A stretch of 64,000 bases of DNA from a secondary endosymbiont of Ctenarytaina eucalypti (GTDB taxonomy: Bacteria; Pseudomonadota; Gammaproteobacteria; Enterobacterales; Enterobacteriaceae): assembly GCF_000287335.1 (NCBI RefSeq), contig NC_018419.1, positions 310,001-374,000 of the forward strand, read 5' to 3'. Numbering within the stretch: the stretch's first letter is position 1; each line of letters begins with the position of its first letter. The position numbers were made by a program, and so were the translations under genes. Under the pieces are notes generated by a model that was not told the DNA's origin, made no database searches, and saw only the letters and a list, made by a program, of their open reading frames with translations. Shown here in pieces: positions 53,380-64,000 of the stretch.

Positions 53380-56300
53380 GCCGATAACCAGAATAGTATG
53401 TATGCTACCCTTCCATCGTCTTTCCTGGGATTGAGACGAGTTTCAAGTCCCTTATAAGTTCTTATCTAACATAGCATTAAGATAAGTTCGTCACGCCTAA
53501 GAGTACCAAGAGACAATGTACGCCGGCATTAACAGAGGAGATGACACCGCGAAAGTTGAGCCCGAATTTACAGCAGTCAATCTCAAGTGAGGAAGAGGAA
53601 AGCCAGGCGCATGTAATCCGCCCGCGTTAAGAAGAGGTACGGCATCATGATGCTCTGGCATCATGTATAAATACCATTAACCATTAACCCCCTAAACAGC
53701 CACACTACCTCCGCAATGAGGTAAGCAATATCAGAGAAATATCAGGGATAGCTTTAGCACTTCGCTAGTGCCAGTAATATAGGTTTGCTAAATGATAGCA
53801 ATTTTTACTGTTTTACTATACAGCATGAGCGCAACATCCGTGTCATCTGCAGCATGCCATTTCATACTCAGGCATGACTGCATTCGTGTACGTTGTAGAA
53901 AAATTTGTTAAATATATACAAGTCCTTGACGAGTTAACTGCTAACTAATCCTTATGCGGCATGTGGTGGTATTAGGCATTTCCTAACACCGTACTCCGGT
54001 TAAGCAATGTCACTTTACTCGCAGTGATGCATCCTCCAGATCAGATGCTGTTTTTCAACCGCGTAGTTACAGGAGGATAATATAGGAAAGCGAATATTTT
54101 TACTCAGTTGCAATCGAAAAATCAGGCTTATTTTTTTAAATAGAGCAAGATGACACTAATAAGAATCATCAGAAACCTCCAAGAACTCTACTCCCCCTGA
54201 TTTTCCCGTGCGGTTGTCTGTACCAGATCCGGAAAGAATCCGTAGAGCAGCGGCACTACTGCGCAAGAAATGAATGAAGATCTTTTATCTTTTGTATTAG
54301 TTACTAATAGCATGACTGGTTACACCATGCCCTTTCTTTGTCGACTCGTTCGTTCATTCTTCTACACTAAAAATTTTCAGGATGGTGCCATGACTGTTTT
54401 ACTCTAAGCGCCTATCATAAGTTCATAAGCACAGGGTCTTCTTTCTGCATATTTCGTGCGTACAGCATACTGTACCAATGTGACTGCTTCTATCATGCTT
54501 ATCATATAAAATGTGTTGCAGCACTTGCTTAGCAGGTTGAGTTCACTGTATTTTAAACCGATTTGTCTGGAATCTGAACTTTTCAAATACTTTCTTCGAG
54601 CAAAGAAGCGGAAAATATAGTAATCATTATTACTAAACCATGCATGCATGGGGCGGATTTCTAACCTGGTTTATAAAAATGGTTGTAAAGTCTTTCGCTA
54701 AGGCGGGTCCAAAGTTCCACAGTATCAGCCGATAAACATAGAGCGTGCCTAACACTTCATCTAGTAATGAGAACAGCCTAACCCATCAAATAATCTGCAA
54801 TGATTCGTCTCTGAAAAAGAAATAATTAAAATGAAATCTTTATTCATCGATAATTTAATTTCAATCAAGCCCTTAAATATAATGATGTTATGCCAGCGCG
54901 CATACGCCCATAGATGAATCCGTTATTTCTGCATGCGCAGTTTTATTAAAAAAATATTTTTGCTTTCATTTTAATGAACTGCGTAATTTTTTTCATTAAC
55001 AATGATGAAGTCAAACCTCTTGATACAACAGTAACCTGATATGATGAGGACATTGTACTAAACCATCATAAATTACCAGCAGTATTCCTCATGATGCACA
55101 AAAACTAACTGTTGCTCATAGATGCGGGCTATGCTTTTCGCAAAAAAAACGAAGGACGATAGTGAATATCAGTATAAAAACTCAAAAATATGATATGAGT
55201 GGCGGAATGATTTCTATCATTAGCATTACTTTTTTATCAAAAAAACACATCTAGCAGCATAATGTCGAAAAAATAAAGGATATTGCGTAAGCGCCTACTG
55301 ATATTCTCAAGTGTGCTGAGTCGTATAATCTCAACCGACAGATCGGGTAGCATCGCTTCCTAATGCACAGGCTTTAGCGAATACGCGACAGCCATTACAT
55401 TGCAAAATTTAGTAACCCTTGTCTGAAGACAATAACTATTATCGTTAATGTACTTAACTAATATTTAGGAAGTAAATAAAACCGCTGATCACTCCGCTTC
55501 GGAGTACGCAATATTCATGTTGCAGTTAAAAACACTTTCAGGTTATCCCCAAAGCCTATATGACGTTTGATGAGCCATCAGGCAACAACAGCGTAATAAT
55601 TAACATGCGCTACCCGATGAAGCTGTTAAGAATATCGAATACATTCATCGTCGCGCTACAATACCCCTAGATAGGAGCTAACTATACACCCCATGATCTT
55701 CAAAAAATTTGCACCTATACACGAATAGAGGTTGGCCGCACGCCCATGTTGACTGGTAGTTGCTAGTGCCAATAAAGTCAGTAAAAAAAGATCGCTAGAA
55801 TGCGAAGACTGCACGAAACTAGACCTAGAATAGGCAGCATCGACTTATTCAAACATAAATCATGCGGAATAGAGACGCATATATATCTTGTTTTTTAAAC
55901 AGTGGTCTTCCTTCTAGCAACACTGCTCTGCGGCGTCAGCCGGCACGATTTATGGCGATAGTTGAAGTATCGCATCCCCTGTAAATTACATCTACCAGCA
56001 ATACCCATAACATAACAGCACGCCGGCGTCGGAGATGCGAAAATTGAAGATGTCATGCTCATGCATTCCGCTGAGCTAACTCGGACTACATCAGAAATAG
56101 TACAGTTTATTACCATAGTCGCTTTTAAAAAGTCATGCGCTCTAGTCGTTTCATGTCTTATCGTTTCATTATAGACTGCGTGTCTTCTCTATCTAGAGTG
56201 TAATTTTGGCGCCATATTTTTTAGTATACCTCTGCATATACACAGATCTTCAACCTTACTGCCGCATTATAATTCGGGTAAAACATAACCTATTTTATCT

Positions 56301-59300
56301 TGAATGTATGATGGGTATTAGTTTTGAGTATAGATAGTTTAATCGTATTTCTAGAAAACTTTATAGTGGATACAAGCATATTTTTACGAGATCCCATATT
56401 CATGGAAAGGGCTACTGGCCTTAAAAAATTCACTTATCTTTCAGGGTAATTACAGTAGAGGAAAAATCAATCAATCACCTTAGAAAAAAATTCCGCACCA
56501 GGGACTAGTCACCCGACTATCTTGCATATTAGTTCAATCAAAAGTGCTTTTCTTTGTACATCTTGTCGTGCTTGTTCTAGAATTTTTTCTAGCAACCTTT
56601 TGCAAACAAACATAGACCTCGTGAAAGCAGTTTAGACTTAAAAGAAAGAGTTTACTATGAGCAAGAGCTGACCGCCAAGCATCTCCGTGATTATTATTCG
56701 CCGCATTATCCAGTTATCGATATTAACTTGGATGTTGACCTCAAGATTGAAAACATTACTGGTACAAAAGCTAGTATCGTCTTCTATCAGAGGTAAGCTG
56801 CACAACCTTCCTAAGCAACCGTAGAGTCTGCGTTTGCTTAGCGCTAAAATCAACACAACGTCAAAAGGCGTACTATCGCCTTTATGCCCCGACGAACTCG
56901 GTCATACAGTAGGGTATCTACGATCTTTCGTCCTAAACCTTGAGGCGCCGACTAATCCAACTAACCTCTTCTCTTTCGCACGGCACTAACTTGTTACCGA
57001 CTCGCTCTGTAGTTAATGCAAGGTAGAAGGTTGCATCCATATGATCTTTTATTTTGACTATCTTTTTTCTTGCGTACCAGGATACTCTCGTGCCGTATAC
57101 TGCATCAAACCGCCCCCATACATAACGCTATCTTGCCCAGCTTTCAACAGAAAGTAATACATTGCGGAGATAATGCCGATGACAGGCCTGGAATAATATG
57201 GGAAGGTGCTTCACCGACACTTTCTTACATCTTTATGCTGTTACCAGCGGGATTATGATGTCTAAAGCTATAGATTACCTCGATACGTATTAGATTGAGT
57301 ACCCGGCGATCGGATTGCACACGCGAAACTCCTTCTGTCTGTACTATCTGGTACCGAGCAATCGCGCGCCCGATAAGTCTTACGATTAAGCAATATAATA
57401 TCTCCCTGATACCCTGACTCACACGTTAGAAAAAAATAGCAAGATGCTTTAGCATAACCAAATGATGCAGTCTTTAAGTATTAGTCGGACCGAAAGTGTC
57501 TTTAATGCTATACATTCCTATCTGAATGATCGCGCTGTTAGCCTCAAGACTTCCACTGACGTTCGGGAGGCTTTTAGGTATATTTTCTACCAATAATTTC
57601 AGACCTGTGATATGACTCAGCACAGTAGAAAAACCTTGTTTGGTTAAAATTCCTACTGAGCTGAACAGCCTCAATCCTCAATTTCTACGAGGATCGTTGA
57701 GCTATTGATTTACTTCAATCACCCTGATGTTCTGCATCAGGGGCCCATGCACACAGCATTGAGGGAACTTAAAATACTGATGTATCTATTAGAATCGCTC
57801 TTAGAGGCAATAAGCAAGGAAATAACCGATGCATAATGCACGCTGGTTATTTATGATCCCGCATGATGCACTGTCTCCTCTGTTTAGATAGAGATTCAGG
57901 TAGTGTTAGCTCTCTTGACGAATCGTGGTTAAATGGAGATGCAGTAGCTAAGAAGCGGGCAAGGCCCGCTGCTCCGTAGAGCATATACATGAGTCTCGTT
58001 TTTAAGGTCACCAAAAAATACATACCTTGGTCTTATGGCTGATCAGGCATGAGAGCTCTTCTGAATAGAAAAGTACTTTCTGGCTTATATTGTTTACTGC
58101 AACTCCTGTCTTTTATGGAATTTCGCCTTGCTAAATTTAGCAAATAGGACCTTCTCAAGAGTTTTTGAAAAAAAATATTTTCTACTTTCAGATCCGTCAA
58201 GCGATTCATCTCTGAAAAGTACAGTCATGAATTTAAACTTCATGCGAAACGGCACGCTTGATATGATCAGTATCTACTACTATAATTTTATATGAACATA
58301 GCATGAACCTCTATAATTCAATAAATTCCTTAAGTCTGCACACATTATACCGAGAGAAAGTACATCATAAGCTCATACTAACTGACAATCTCCTATTTCT
58401 GTTTCAAACACTTCTATATGCTTATATGATTTTACATGTCTATGACACTACAGATAGGCGAAATGCTGTCAATGGTTAAGTCGGAAAAATAGATTACCTC
58501 TTGCTAGGTATTACAAACACTCTTCGCGTCATATAACAAGAACCTTGCTAACGACTTCCTGGTGATAGATCCTCATTTTTTCAATAATCCTAATAAATGC
58601 GAAAGTCGCAGTAAGCACTATATGGCTAGAGAAGTATCAAGTATATGTAAAGCCCCTTCAGCACGCTCATCTCATTGCAAAAAGGGCCAAATTCTTTTCT
58701 CTTGTTTCAGTATCTTCGCGAATCTCGCAACGCACGCCTTAATTAACCCTAAACTCAAAGACTAGATTCTCAAGAAGAAAATGCTTATCCAACCAAACCA
58801 ACCATAGTCTCTTCTCCTGTGTCTACTCTTTTATGAAAAAATGCACACTCTAACTGATACGCGGTGTATGGGATACAATCACTAACATGTCTAGCTCTGA
58901 GTTTAAAAAGGATACGCAATCATCAGAAAATATCAAATCAAGCAACCTGATAATTTACCTCAGCCAATATTACCCCTGCAGGAGCTAATCACCCCTCTTC
59001 ATACGCCATTGAAAAGTGAAAGGCTAGAGTAGAAACCGTCAGATTATTAGGAGAAGAAGATAAGAGTAGATATTTTTTTGCTTTTAACTATTGAACTTCT
59101 TTTTCCTCTTCTTCGACCAGCGGGATTGAAATTCAACAGATAATCTTAATACAACATGCAGCAAATAATGGATAACAGAGTACTGTTTGAGTACTGTGTC
59201 GCCAATTAACCGCAACAAATCCCGTCATGGGGTAAATGTATGGCAAAATAACGCCAGAAAATTTTGAACATCGTACATCCTTTTGCAGAAGCTGGTCAAA

Positions 59301-59345
59301 CAACGCGGCAAGCAGTAGGATGCGCGTCATCATTGGGTTTTGGAG
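53380..59345. other. 6 kb desert with no recognisable gene
   Basis: No intact gene and no relic I can name. Short frames (for example 81 codons on the minus strand at 54404-54649 and 73 codons at 55895-56116) are unfamiliar. GC-richer patches near 53530-53640 and 55900-56080 look like decayed coding DNA. A hairpin CCCTGATG lies at 57722-57742 (8 bp stem, 5-base loop). No tRNA or rRNA seen. Confidence 0.55.
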
Positions 59346-59351
59346 AGTAAC

Positions 59352-59951
59352 ATGCAGCTTAAACGTGTGACAGGAGCCAAACTGCCGACACCTTGGGGGG
59401 ATTTTCTGATGGTGGGCTTCGAGGAAATCGCTACCGGGCATGATCATCTAGCGCTGGTCTATGGCAATATTATCGGTCCGGCGGCGGTATTATCACGAAT
59501 TCATTCCGAATGCCTTACCGGTGATGCTCTTTTCAGCCTGCGCTGTGATTGCGGGTTTCAGCTAGAGGCGGCAATGAGCCATATCGCCGAGGAGGGATGC
59601 GGCATCTTACTCTACCACCGACAAGAAGGACGCAACATTGGATTATTAAATAAAATTCGCGCCTATGCTCTTCAGGATTTAGGCGCCGATACGGTAGAAG
59701 CCAACCATCAGCTAGGTTTTGCCGCCGATGAAAGGGATTTCACCCTTTGCGCTGACATGTTTAAATTACTGCACGTGCAGCAAGTACGTTTGTTGACTAA
59801 TAACCCAAAAAAGGTGGAAATTCTAACTGAGGCGGGGATTAATATCAGCGAAAGAGTGCCGCTTATTGTTGGGAGAAACCCAAAAAATGCCCGCTATCTG
59901 GATACAAAGGCCACTAAAATGGGTCATTTACTCAACGCTCCTGCTGAGTAA
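59352..59951 (+). CDS. ribA: GTP cyclohydrolase II RibA
   Basis: RibA opens GTP to the pyrimidine precursor of riboflavin, the committed step for FMN and FAD. The ATG at 59352, after GGAGAG, gives 199 residues (E. coli 196); a frame start at 59340 would add four unconserved residues. Zinc ligands are in [19 protein letters not shown]. The GTP site is [20 protein letters not shown], and [19 protein letters not shown] and [16 protein letters not shown] are nearly unchanged from E. coli. It supplies flavin, which PdxH in this window needs. Upstream on the minus strand a 104-codon frame from 59447 ends at 59133; it could include a worn pgpB, divergent from ribA as in E. coli, but this is too weak to call. 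Confidence 0.97.
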   Translation: MQLKRVTGAKLPTPWGDFLMVGFEEIATGHDHLALVYGNIIGPAAVLSRIHSECLTGDALFSLRCDCGFQLEAAMSHIAEEGCGILLYHRQEGRNIGLLNKIRAYALQDLGADTVEANHQLGFAADERDFTLCADMFKLLHVQQVRLLTNNPKKVEILTEAGINISERVPLIVGRNPKNARYLDTKATKMGHLLNAPAE

Positions 59952-59954
59952 GTA

Positions 59955-62470
59955 GGCGCTACCTACGCTTCTGGAGCAGGGCTCAATATAAGGTGCACAC
60001 GGCAGAAAAAGTGACACATCTCCAGCAAGTTCGCGTTAGCGGGCAATCTGATTTTCCGGCTACTCTCGTATATGAATAGAGCATTGAAATGTCTTTTTTG
60101 CATGATGTTGTAGAGTTAATTTGATTTTGGTGCGTCACTATAATCTAAAAGAACAGTAGTCTTTTTGATGAAAACCTTGCTACATTGTAATCCATATAAG
60201 ATTTTTATCTTATTCATCTGTTGGTGTTGAAGAAGCACGAGCCATTATCTACGCTGATATAGCACGATACAGCCCGTGTCCAGCATTCCTAACAGCTTCA
60301 TCTGCTTCAGCCCTTGCACCATGATCATGGACTCACATAATATACCTTTACACCATAGTCAAGTACACTCAGATAAGCGCTCAGAGGTCTTTTAACCTGG
60401 GAATTTGCGCATTCTGCCCAAAGGTAGCGCTGATAATAATCTACGTGCTTCTCAAAGACGCCATTCTTTAGAGCTTAGAACGCTTTTTAAAATAATCAAG
60501 AATCGTGCTTTTTTTAATGAAGATTCCATAGAAAACACTTTTCATCTCCGTTATACCGCTCCCTGAAACAGGTCAAAGCGGATGTGTGTCTTTTGAAGCA
60601 TTCAACGCAAATCAATAATGTTTCATAGTATATAATATTTTTATTCAACAAAATCCAGGCAAAGCTACCTATTGATTCCATAAGGTATGGAGTCATAACC
60701 ATTCTAAATCGTTCAAAAAATAAGATGTGTTCAGGGTAAAAAGTCTCAGATTCTTTTTTTCAAAAAGACATTAACCTGGATACAGTCTTGGTGATCCTAG
60801 TGTGGCTTCATGTGACTTTCAAGACTGCTGTGACTCATGATGTCTAATTTTGAAAAAATGATTTTTTACGAGCAAAATATTTTCTTTGGGTATGTACATT
60901 CGACTGATGATACTTTATAGGCTATAGGCTGTTACTTATTATACACATCCATGAGGCCAAAATAGACATTCTAAAAAGACGATACCGTAAGTCATCTCAC
61001 GGTATAATTACATTTAATTAAGAATTATTAATAAGTTTATTGCATCGACTGTAAGGCAAAATGTAGCATAAGAAAAAAATTACTCTTACGTATCTATCAT
61101 TTAATTTTTTCAATTACGAAGCGCTGAGCACTCAGTTCAACGAAACTATCGATCTCTTCAGTATATAATAATTTAATGGAAGCGTATGATAAAAGCGAGC
61201 ATGAGTAGACGGTACGCTTTCTAATAACGTTGCATAGCTGAATGATATGATTGTGTATCATGCAATTCAGCGCCCTCCTATAGTCAACGTTTTCAGGGCC
61301 ATCTGGCGTCTAGATATGGAAGAATAACGAGAATAGAAAAATGTACCGGAAGACACTCGGCTTTCCTGTAGATAGAAGTAGATGACTAATTCATGATTAA
61401 CTCAAAAATACCAGGAAATGCAACTAATGGCAATATATTCAGCCCCACATGTTGTCTACGCTCTCTACATGCATGTGAAAACATCATCTCTATAGAAAAA
61501 TCTTTCCGGGCACTAACTACTCTTACTTAAAAGACGCTCAAGCATAGATCGTCTTTGACATAAGACACAGATACGTAATATGTCGCTATAACGACCAGAA
61601 ACAATGCTTTATGGATAAATCTGCCAGACCACTTTGTGCTATATTAAGACAAGATAGAACTACGGTTCTGATGATGTAACTTTTTTCCTGCTTTGAAAAG
61701 AGCATTACAGAGAGCTGTGTTGACTCTGTGTTATACTTATAGAACTGTCGCTAACATGCTAAAATAATTTTTTTATCTCGGTGCATTCTGCCATCTTTGT
61801 ACAGTCTCAGTTCATGGTGTCATTTTCAAGATAATACTGAGTGAACTGCTCTATCTAACCATTGAACAAGACCGGGCACCAGGTATTGGTACAGAAGGCA
61901 TAAATGGTCCGTAGGAAGAGCGGGAATAATTAAAGCCAAGAGAAGAAGTAAACTGTCAGAGCCATCTAGCAGTGTATAGCGTGATGCATGCCATGCTAGC
62001 ATCTCTATGCTGGCCTCTCGCATATAGCTAGCGCTAGCATATAGGTGCTGCCAGATGTGATGACGCATACTGACGTGGACAGACTAGTCAGAGACCGCTG
62101 AAAAGCCTTACTATACAGACTGCTGGTATGATGATCTCTTCTAGAAGATAATCACAACAACCTATCATCCCGGCGCACAAAGGTGTGCAATATTGCTCAG
62201 ATCTATAATATGCCTGTGGTGAGGCGGTTGTACATCATTATTTGAGCAGCAACGATGAATACTAGAAAAAAGAAGGGCATCACTGGCCACCACTGCATAC
62301 AACGAGCACGTTTCAGTTGAAAAAATTTCAGGCAATCCTCTACGTAACGTGACACACATCTTCTAAAAACCAACTCATCACAAACGAGATCATTTTTCAA
62401 CAAAAGTATGAAGTAGGTATTATTTCCATCTCATCAATGATCTAAGACGCTTAAGACACCCCTCTGGGAG
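59955..62470. other. 2.5 kb with no recognisable gene
   Basis: Between ribA and the galF relic. Several 60-80 codon minus frames (60514-60702, 61826-62068, 62165-62403) match nothing known. The N-terminal two thirds of galF should lie at the right edge but was not recognised. Confidence 0.5.
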
Positions 62471-62475
62471 GTGGA

Positions 62476-62760
62476 GATGGTAACGGTCCCTGATGATCTA
62501 TTAAGTCGATACGGGTATAACCTTTATCAATCAATCTGCATTTCAGCAGGCCGCCCAAGACCGCCGCCGTCGGAAATGCCTGTTTTATAAAAAATATGGT
62601 CCTGGAAGGAATCCTACGTGTTAAGCATAGACGGCGCTTATGGTAAGCAGGGCGAAAATCTTTGAAGATCTTACTGAGTCCAACGAAAAAAGCAGTAGAT
62701 ATGTTAACATCTCTCATGAGCTAGCGGGCTATGGTAAAAGTTATCCTGCTTATCGCACCA
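62476..62760 (+). pseudogene. galF: relic of GalF (GalU-like) C-terminal part
   Basis: The plus strand reads VPDDLLSRYGYN near 62483 (GalF MPGDLSEYSVIQ), ITFINQSAFQQ (IVEFIEKPDQPQ), AAVGNACFIK at 62563-62592 (MAVGRYVLSA), IWSWKES (IWPELER), GAYGK (GAWGR), then ILLSPTKKAVDML ([20 protein letters not shown]) with frame changes between. The PGDLSEYS block points to GalF rather than GalU. In many enterobacteria galF and gnd flank the O-antigen or capsule cluster. Here they are neighbours, so that cluster has apparently been deleted. Confidence 0.7.
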
Positions 62761-62814
62761 AATACTACCAGAAAGTCCTCTTCTTGGGTTAACATATAAT
62801 ACAGATATAGAGAT

Positions 62815-62834
62815 ACTGCCGCCTAGCGGCGGCA
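62815..62834 (+). promoter_or_regulatory. GC-rich hairpin in the gnd leader
   Basis: A 7 bp stem (CTGCCGC and GCGGCAG) with a 6-base loop about 35 bases before the gnd start and just ahead of its AGGAG site near 62853. It could be the remnant of an upstream terminator or a leader element. No T-run follows. Confidence 0.4.
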
Positions 62835-62869
62835 GGGGATGATTTTCACTATAGGAGCTACTTTTTTTA

Positions 62870-64000
62870 ATGTCCACACAACAAATAGGCGTCGTCGGTA
62901 TGGCGGTGATGGGGCGCAACCTGGCTCTTAATATTGAAAGCCGCGGTTACAGCGTATCGCTGTTTAACCGTTCTCGCTACAAAACCGATGAAGTGATCGC
63001 TGAAAATCCGGGGAAAAATCTGTTCCCTTATTACAACGTCGAAAAATTTATTAATTCTATTGAGAAGCCTCGGCGTATTCTTTTGATGGTCAAGGCCGGC
63101 GCAGGCACCGATACAACCATTTCACTTTTGAAGCCGTTTTTAGAGCAAGGCGATATCCTTATCGATGGCGGCAATGCTTTTTATAAAGACACTATTCGCC
63201 GCAGCCGTCAGCTATTGTCAGAGGGAGTTAACTTTATCGGAGCCGGCGTATCCGGAGGTGAAGAGGGGGCGCTGAAAGGGCCTTCAATTATGCCAGGTGG
63301 CAAGAAACACGCCTATGATCTCGTAGCCCCTATCCTAGAAAACATTGCTGCGCGCGCTGATGGCGAAGCCTGTGTAGCATATATCGGTCCTGATGGTGCT
63401 GGCCACTATGTAAAAATGGTGCATAACGGTATCGAATACGGCGATATGCAGCTGATTGCTGAAGTGTATTCATTGCTGAAGAATGCTCTCGGTCTGAGTA
63501 ATGAGAAACTAGCGAGCACTTTTAGTGAATGGAATCAAGGCGAGCTGAGCAGTTATTTAATCAGTATAACAAAAAATATTTTTTCTAAAAAAGACACAAG
63601 AGGGCAGTTTCTTCTAGACTTTATTCTTGATGAGGCAGAGAACAAAGGGACCGGAAAATGGACCAGCCAAAGTTCGCTGGATTTAGGAGAGCCGCTGAGT
63701 CTTATCACTGAATCAGTGTTTGCTCGTTACCTATCATCCCTAAAACAGCAACGCCTAGCAGCGTCAAAGATGCTTACTGGTCCGAAAACTACAGCATTCA
63801 ATGCTGGCGCTAAAGCAGATTTTATTGAAAAAGTGCGTCGTGCGCTTTATTTGGGGAAAATAGTTTCTTATGCGCAAGGTTTCTCCCAGCTGAAAGCCGC
63901 TTCGGATGAAAACCAGTGGGATCTGAGGTGTGGTGAAATTGCGAAAATTTTTCGTGCCGGCTGCATTATACGGGCACAGTTCTTGCAAAACATTACCGAT
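62870..64000 (+). CDS. gnd: 6-phosphogluconate dehydrogenase Gnd (cut by window end)
   Basis: Gnd oxidises 6-phosphogluconate to ribulose 5-phosphate, making NADPH. The ATG at 62870, with AGGAG about 12 bases upstream, opens a frame of 377 codons to the window end; the E. coli enzyme has 468 residues, so about 90 are missing. The N-terminal Rossmann domain is [20 protein letters not shown]. The signature [19 protein letters not shown] and the catalytic Lys region [20 protein letters not shown] are present, and [14 protein letters not shown] is conserved. No stop or frameshift is visible in the part shown. It could supply pentoses for nucleotide, riboflavin and PLP precursors. Confidence 0.97.
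   Translation, partial: MSTQQIGVVGMAVMGRNLALNIESRGYSVSLFNRSRYKTDEVIAENPGKNLFPYYNVEKFINSIEKPRRILLMVKAGAGTDTTISLLKPFLEQGDILIDGGNAFYKDTIRRSRQLLSEGVNFIGAGVSGGEEGALKGPSIMPGGKKHAYDLVAPILENIAARADGEACVAYIGPDGAGHYVKMVHNGIEYGDMQLIAEVYSLLKNALGLSNEKLASTFSEWNQGELSSYLISITKNIFSKKDTRGQFLLDFILDEAENKGTGKWTSQSSLDLGEPLSLITESVFARYLSSLKQQRLAASKMLTGPKTTAFNAGAKADFIEKVRRALYLGKIVSYAQGFSQLKAASDENQWDLRCGEIAKIFRAGCIIRAQFLQNITD

Noticed and set aside
53520-53640. GC-richer patch as a possible RNA gene
   Set aside because: No stable stem set, promoter or terminator could be assigned; it is more likely decayed coding DNA.
59133-59447. 104-codon minus frame upstream of ribA as a pgpB relic
   Set aside because: Position fits E. 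coli order, but I found no phosphatase motif or convincing alignment, and much of the frame overlaps ribA.
1-64000. CRISPR arrays, insertion sequences, prophage or rRNA operons
   Set aside because: No spaced direct repeats, transposase-like frames or rRNA-like GC-rich conserved blocks were seen on either strand.

Overview
The window looks like a chromosome piece from a gammaproteobacterial (Enterobacterales-type) insect endosymbiont caught in the middle of massive gene loss. Every intact protein resembles an Escherichia coli-type protein, usually at nearly the same length. Only about 18.7 kb of 64 kb (roughly 29 percent) is intact coding sequence, in 24 genes. The rest is AT-rich and stop-riddled. 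I saw no tRNA, rRNA, insertion sequence, prophage or CRISPR array. Sodalis-allied symbionts are the obvious comparison, but the exact organism is an inference that sequence reading alone cannot settle.

Much of the apparently empty DNA is not random. Reading it against the genes expected beside each survivor in enterobacteria recovers collinear pseudogene relics: mutH-(rppH)-ptsP-(lgt)-thyA; yciH-(pyrF)-lapB-lapA; gntX-(nfuA); pdxY-(tyrS-pdxH); gstA-(nth)-rsxE; (yoaH)-pabB; (asnS)-aspC-(gloC)-ycbK; truD-(ispF-ispD)-ftsB; (cpxR)-cpxA joined to trmL-(cysE-gpsA-secB)-grxC-(yibN)-envC; a metK relic; and galF directly before gnd. Brackets mark intact genes. All relic calls come from reading translations by eye against remembered family sequences and need an alignment search.

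Layout. 1-9 kb: acnA tail relic, fabI, mutH relic, rppH, ptsP relic, lgt, thyA relic. 9-14 kb: yciH relic, pyrF, lapB/lapA relics, a possible fkpA relic, nfuA, gntX relic. 15-24 kb: pdxY relic, tyrS, pdxH, gstA relic, nth, rsxE relic, hxpB, yoaH. 24-33 kb: pabB relic, asnS, aspC relic, gloC, ycbK relic, folE. 34-39 kb: dcuB, truD relic, ispF, ispD, ftsB relic. 39-48 kb: cpxR, cpxA and trmL relics, cysE, gpsA, secB, grxC relic, yibN, envC relic. 49-64 kb: galP, metK relic, a 6 kb desert, ribA, another desert, galF relic, and gnd running off the end.

The survivors fit a nutritional symbiont. They cover vitamin and cofactor synthesis (ribA, folE, pdxH), isoprenoids (ispD, ispF), Fe-S carrier (nfuA), cysteine (cysE), pyrimidine (pyrF), fatty acid and phospholipid synthesis (fabI, gpsA), lipoprotein maturation and export (lgt, secB), translation (tyrS, asnS), RNA and DNA care (rppH, nth) and carbon uptake or use (galP, dcuB, gnd). 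Lost functions include SAM synthesis (metK), the Cpx sensor kinase with its regulator kept, an essential divisome protein (ftsB), LPS quality control (lapA/lapB), mismatch repair (mutH), tRNA modification (truD, trmL), PTS-Ntr control (ptsP) and O-antigen linkage functions (galF).

Two patterns deserve follow-up: perfect 12-20 bp hairpins inside relics in which one arm is native gene sequence and the other looks like an inverted copy, and conserved genes kept under odd conditions (orphan cpxR, cysteine-less yibN, tiny intact yoaH).
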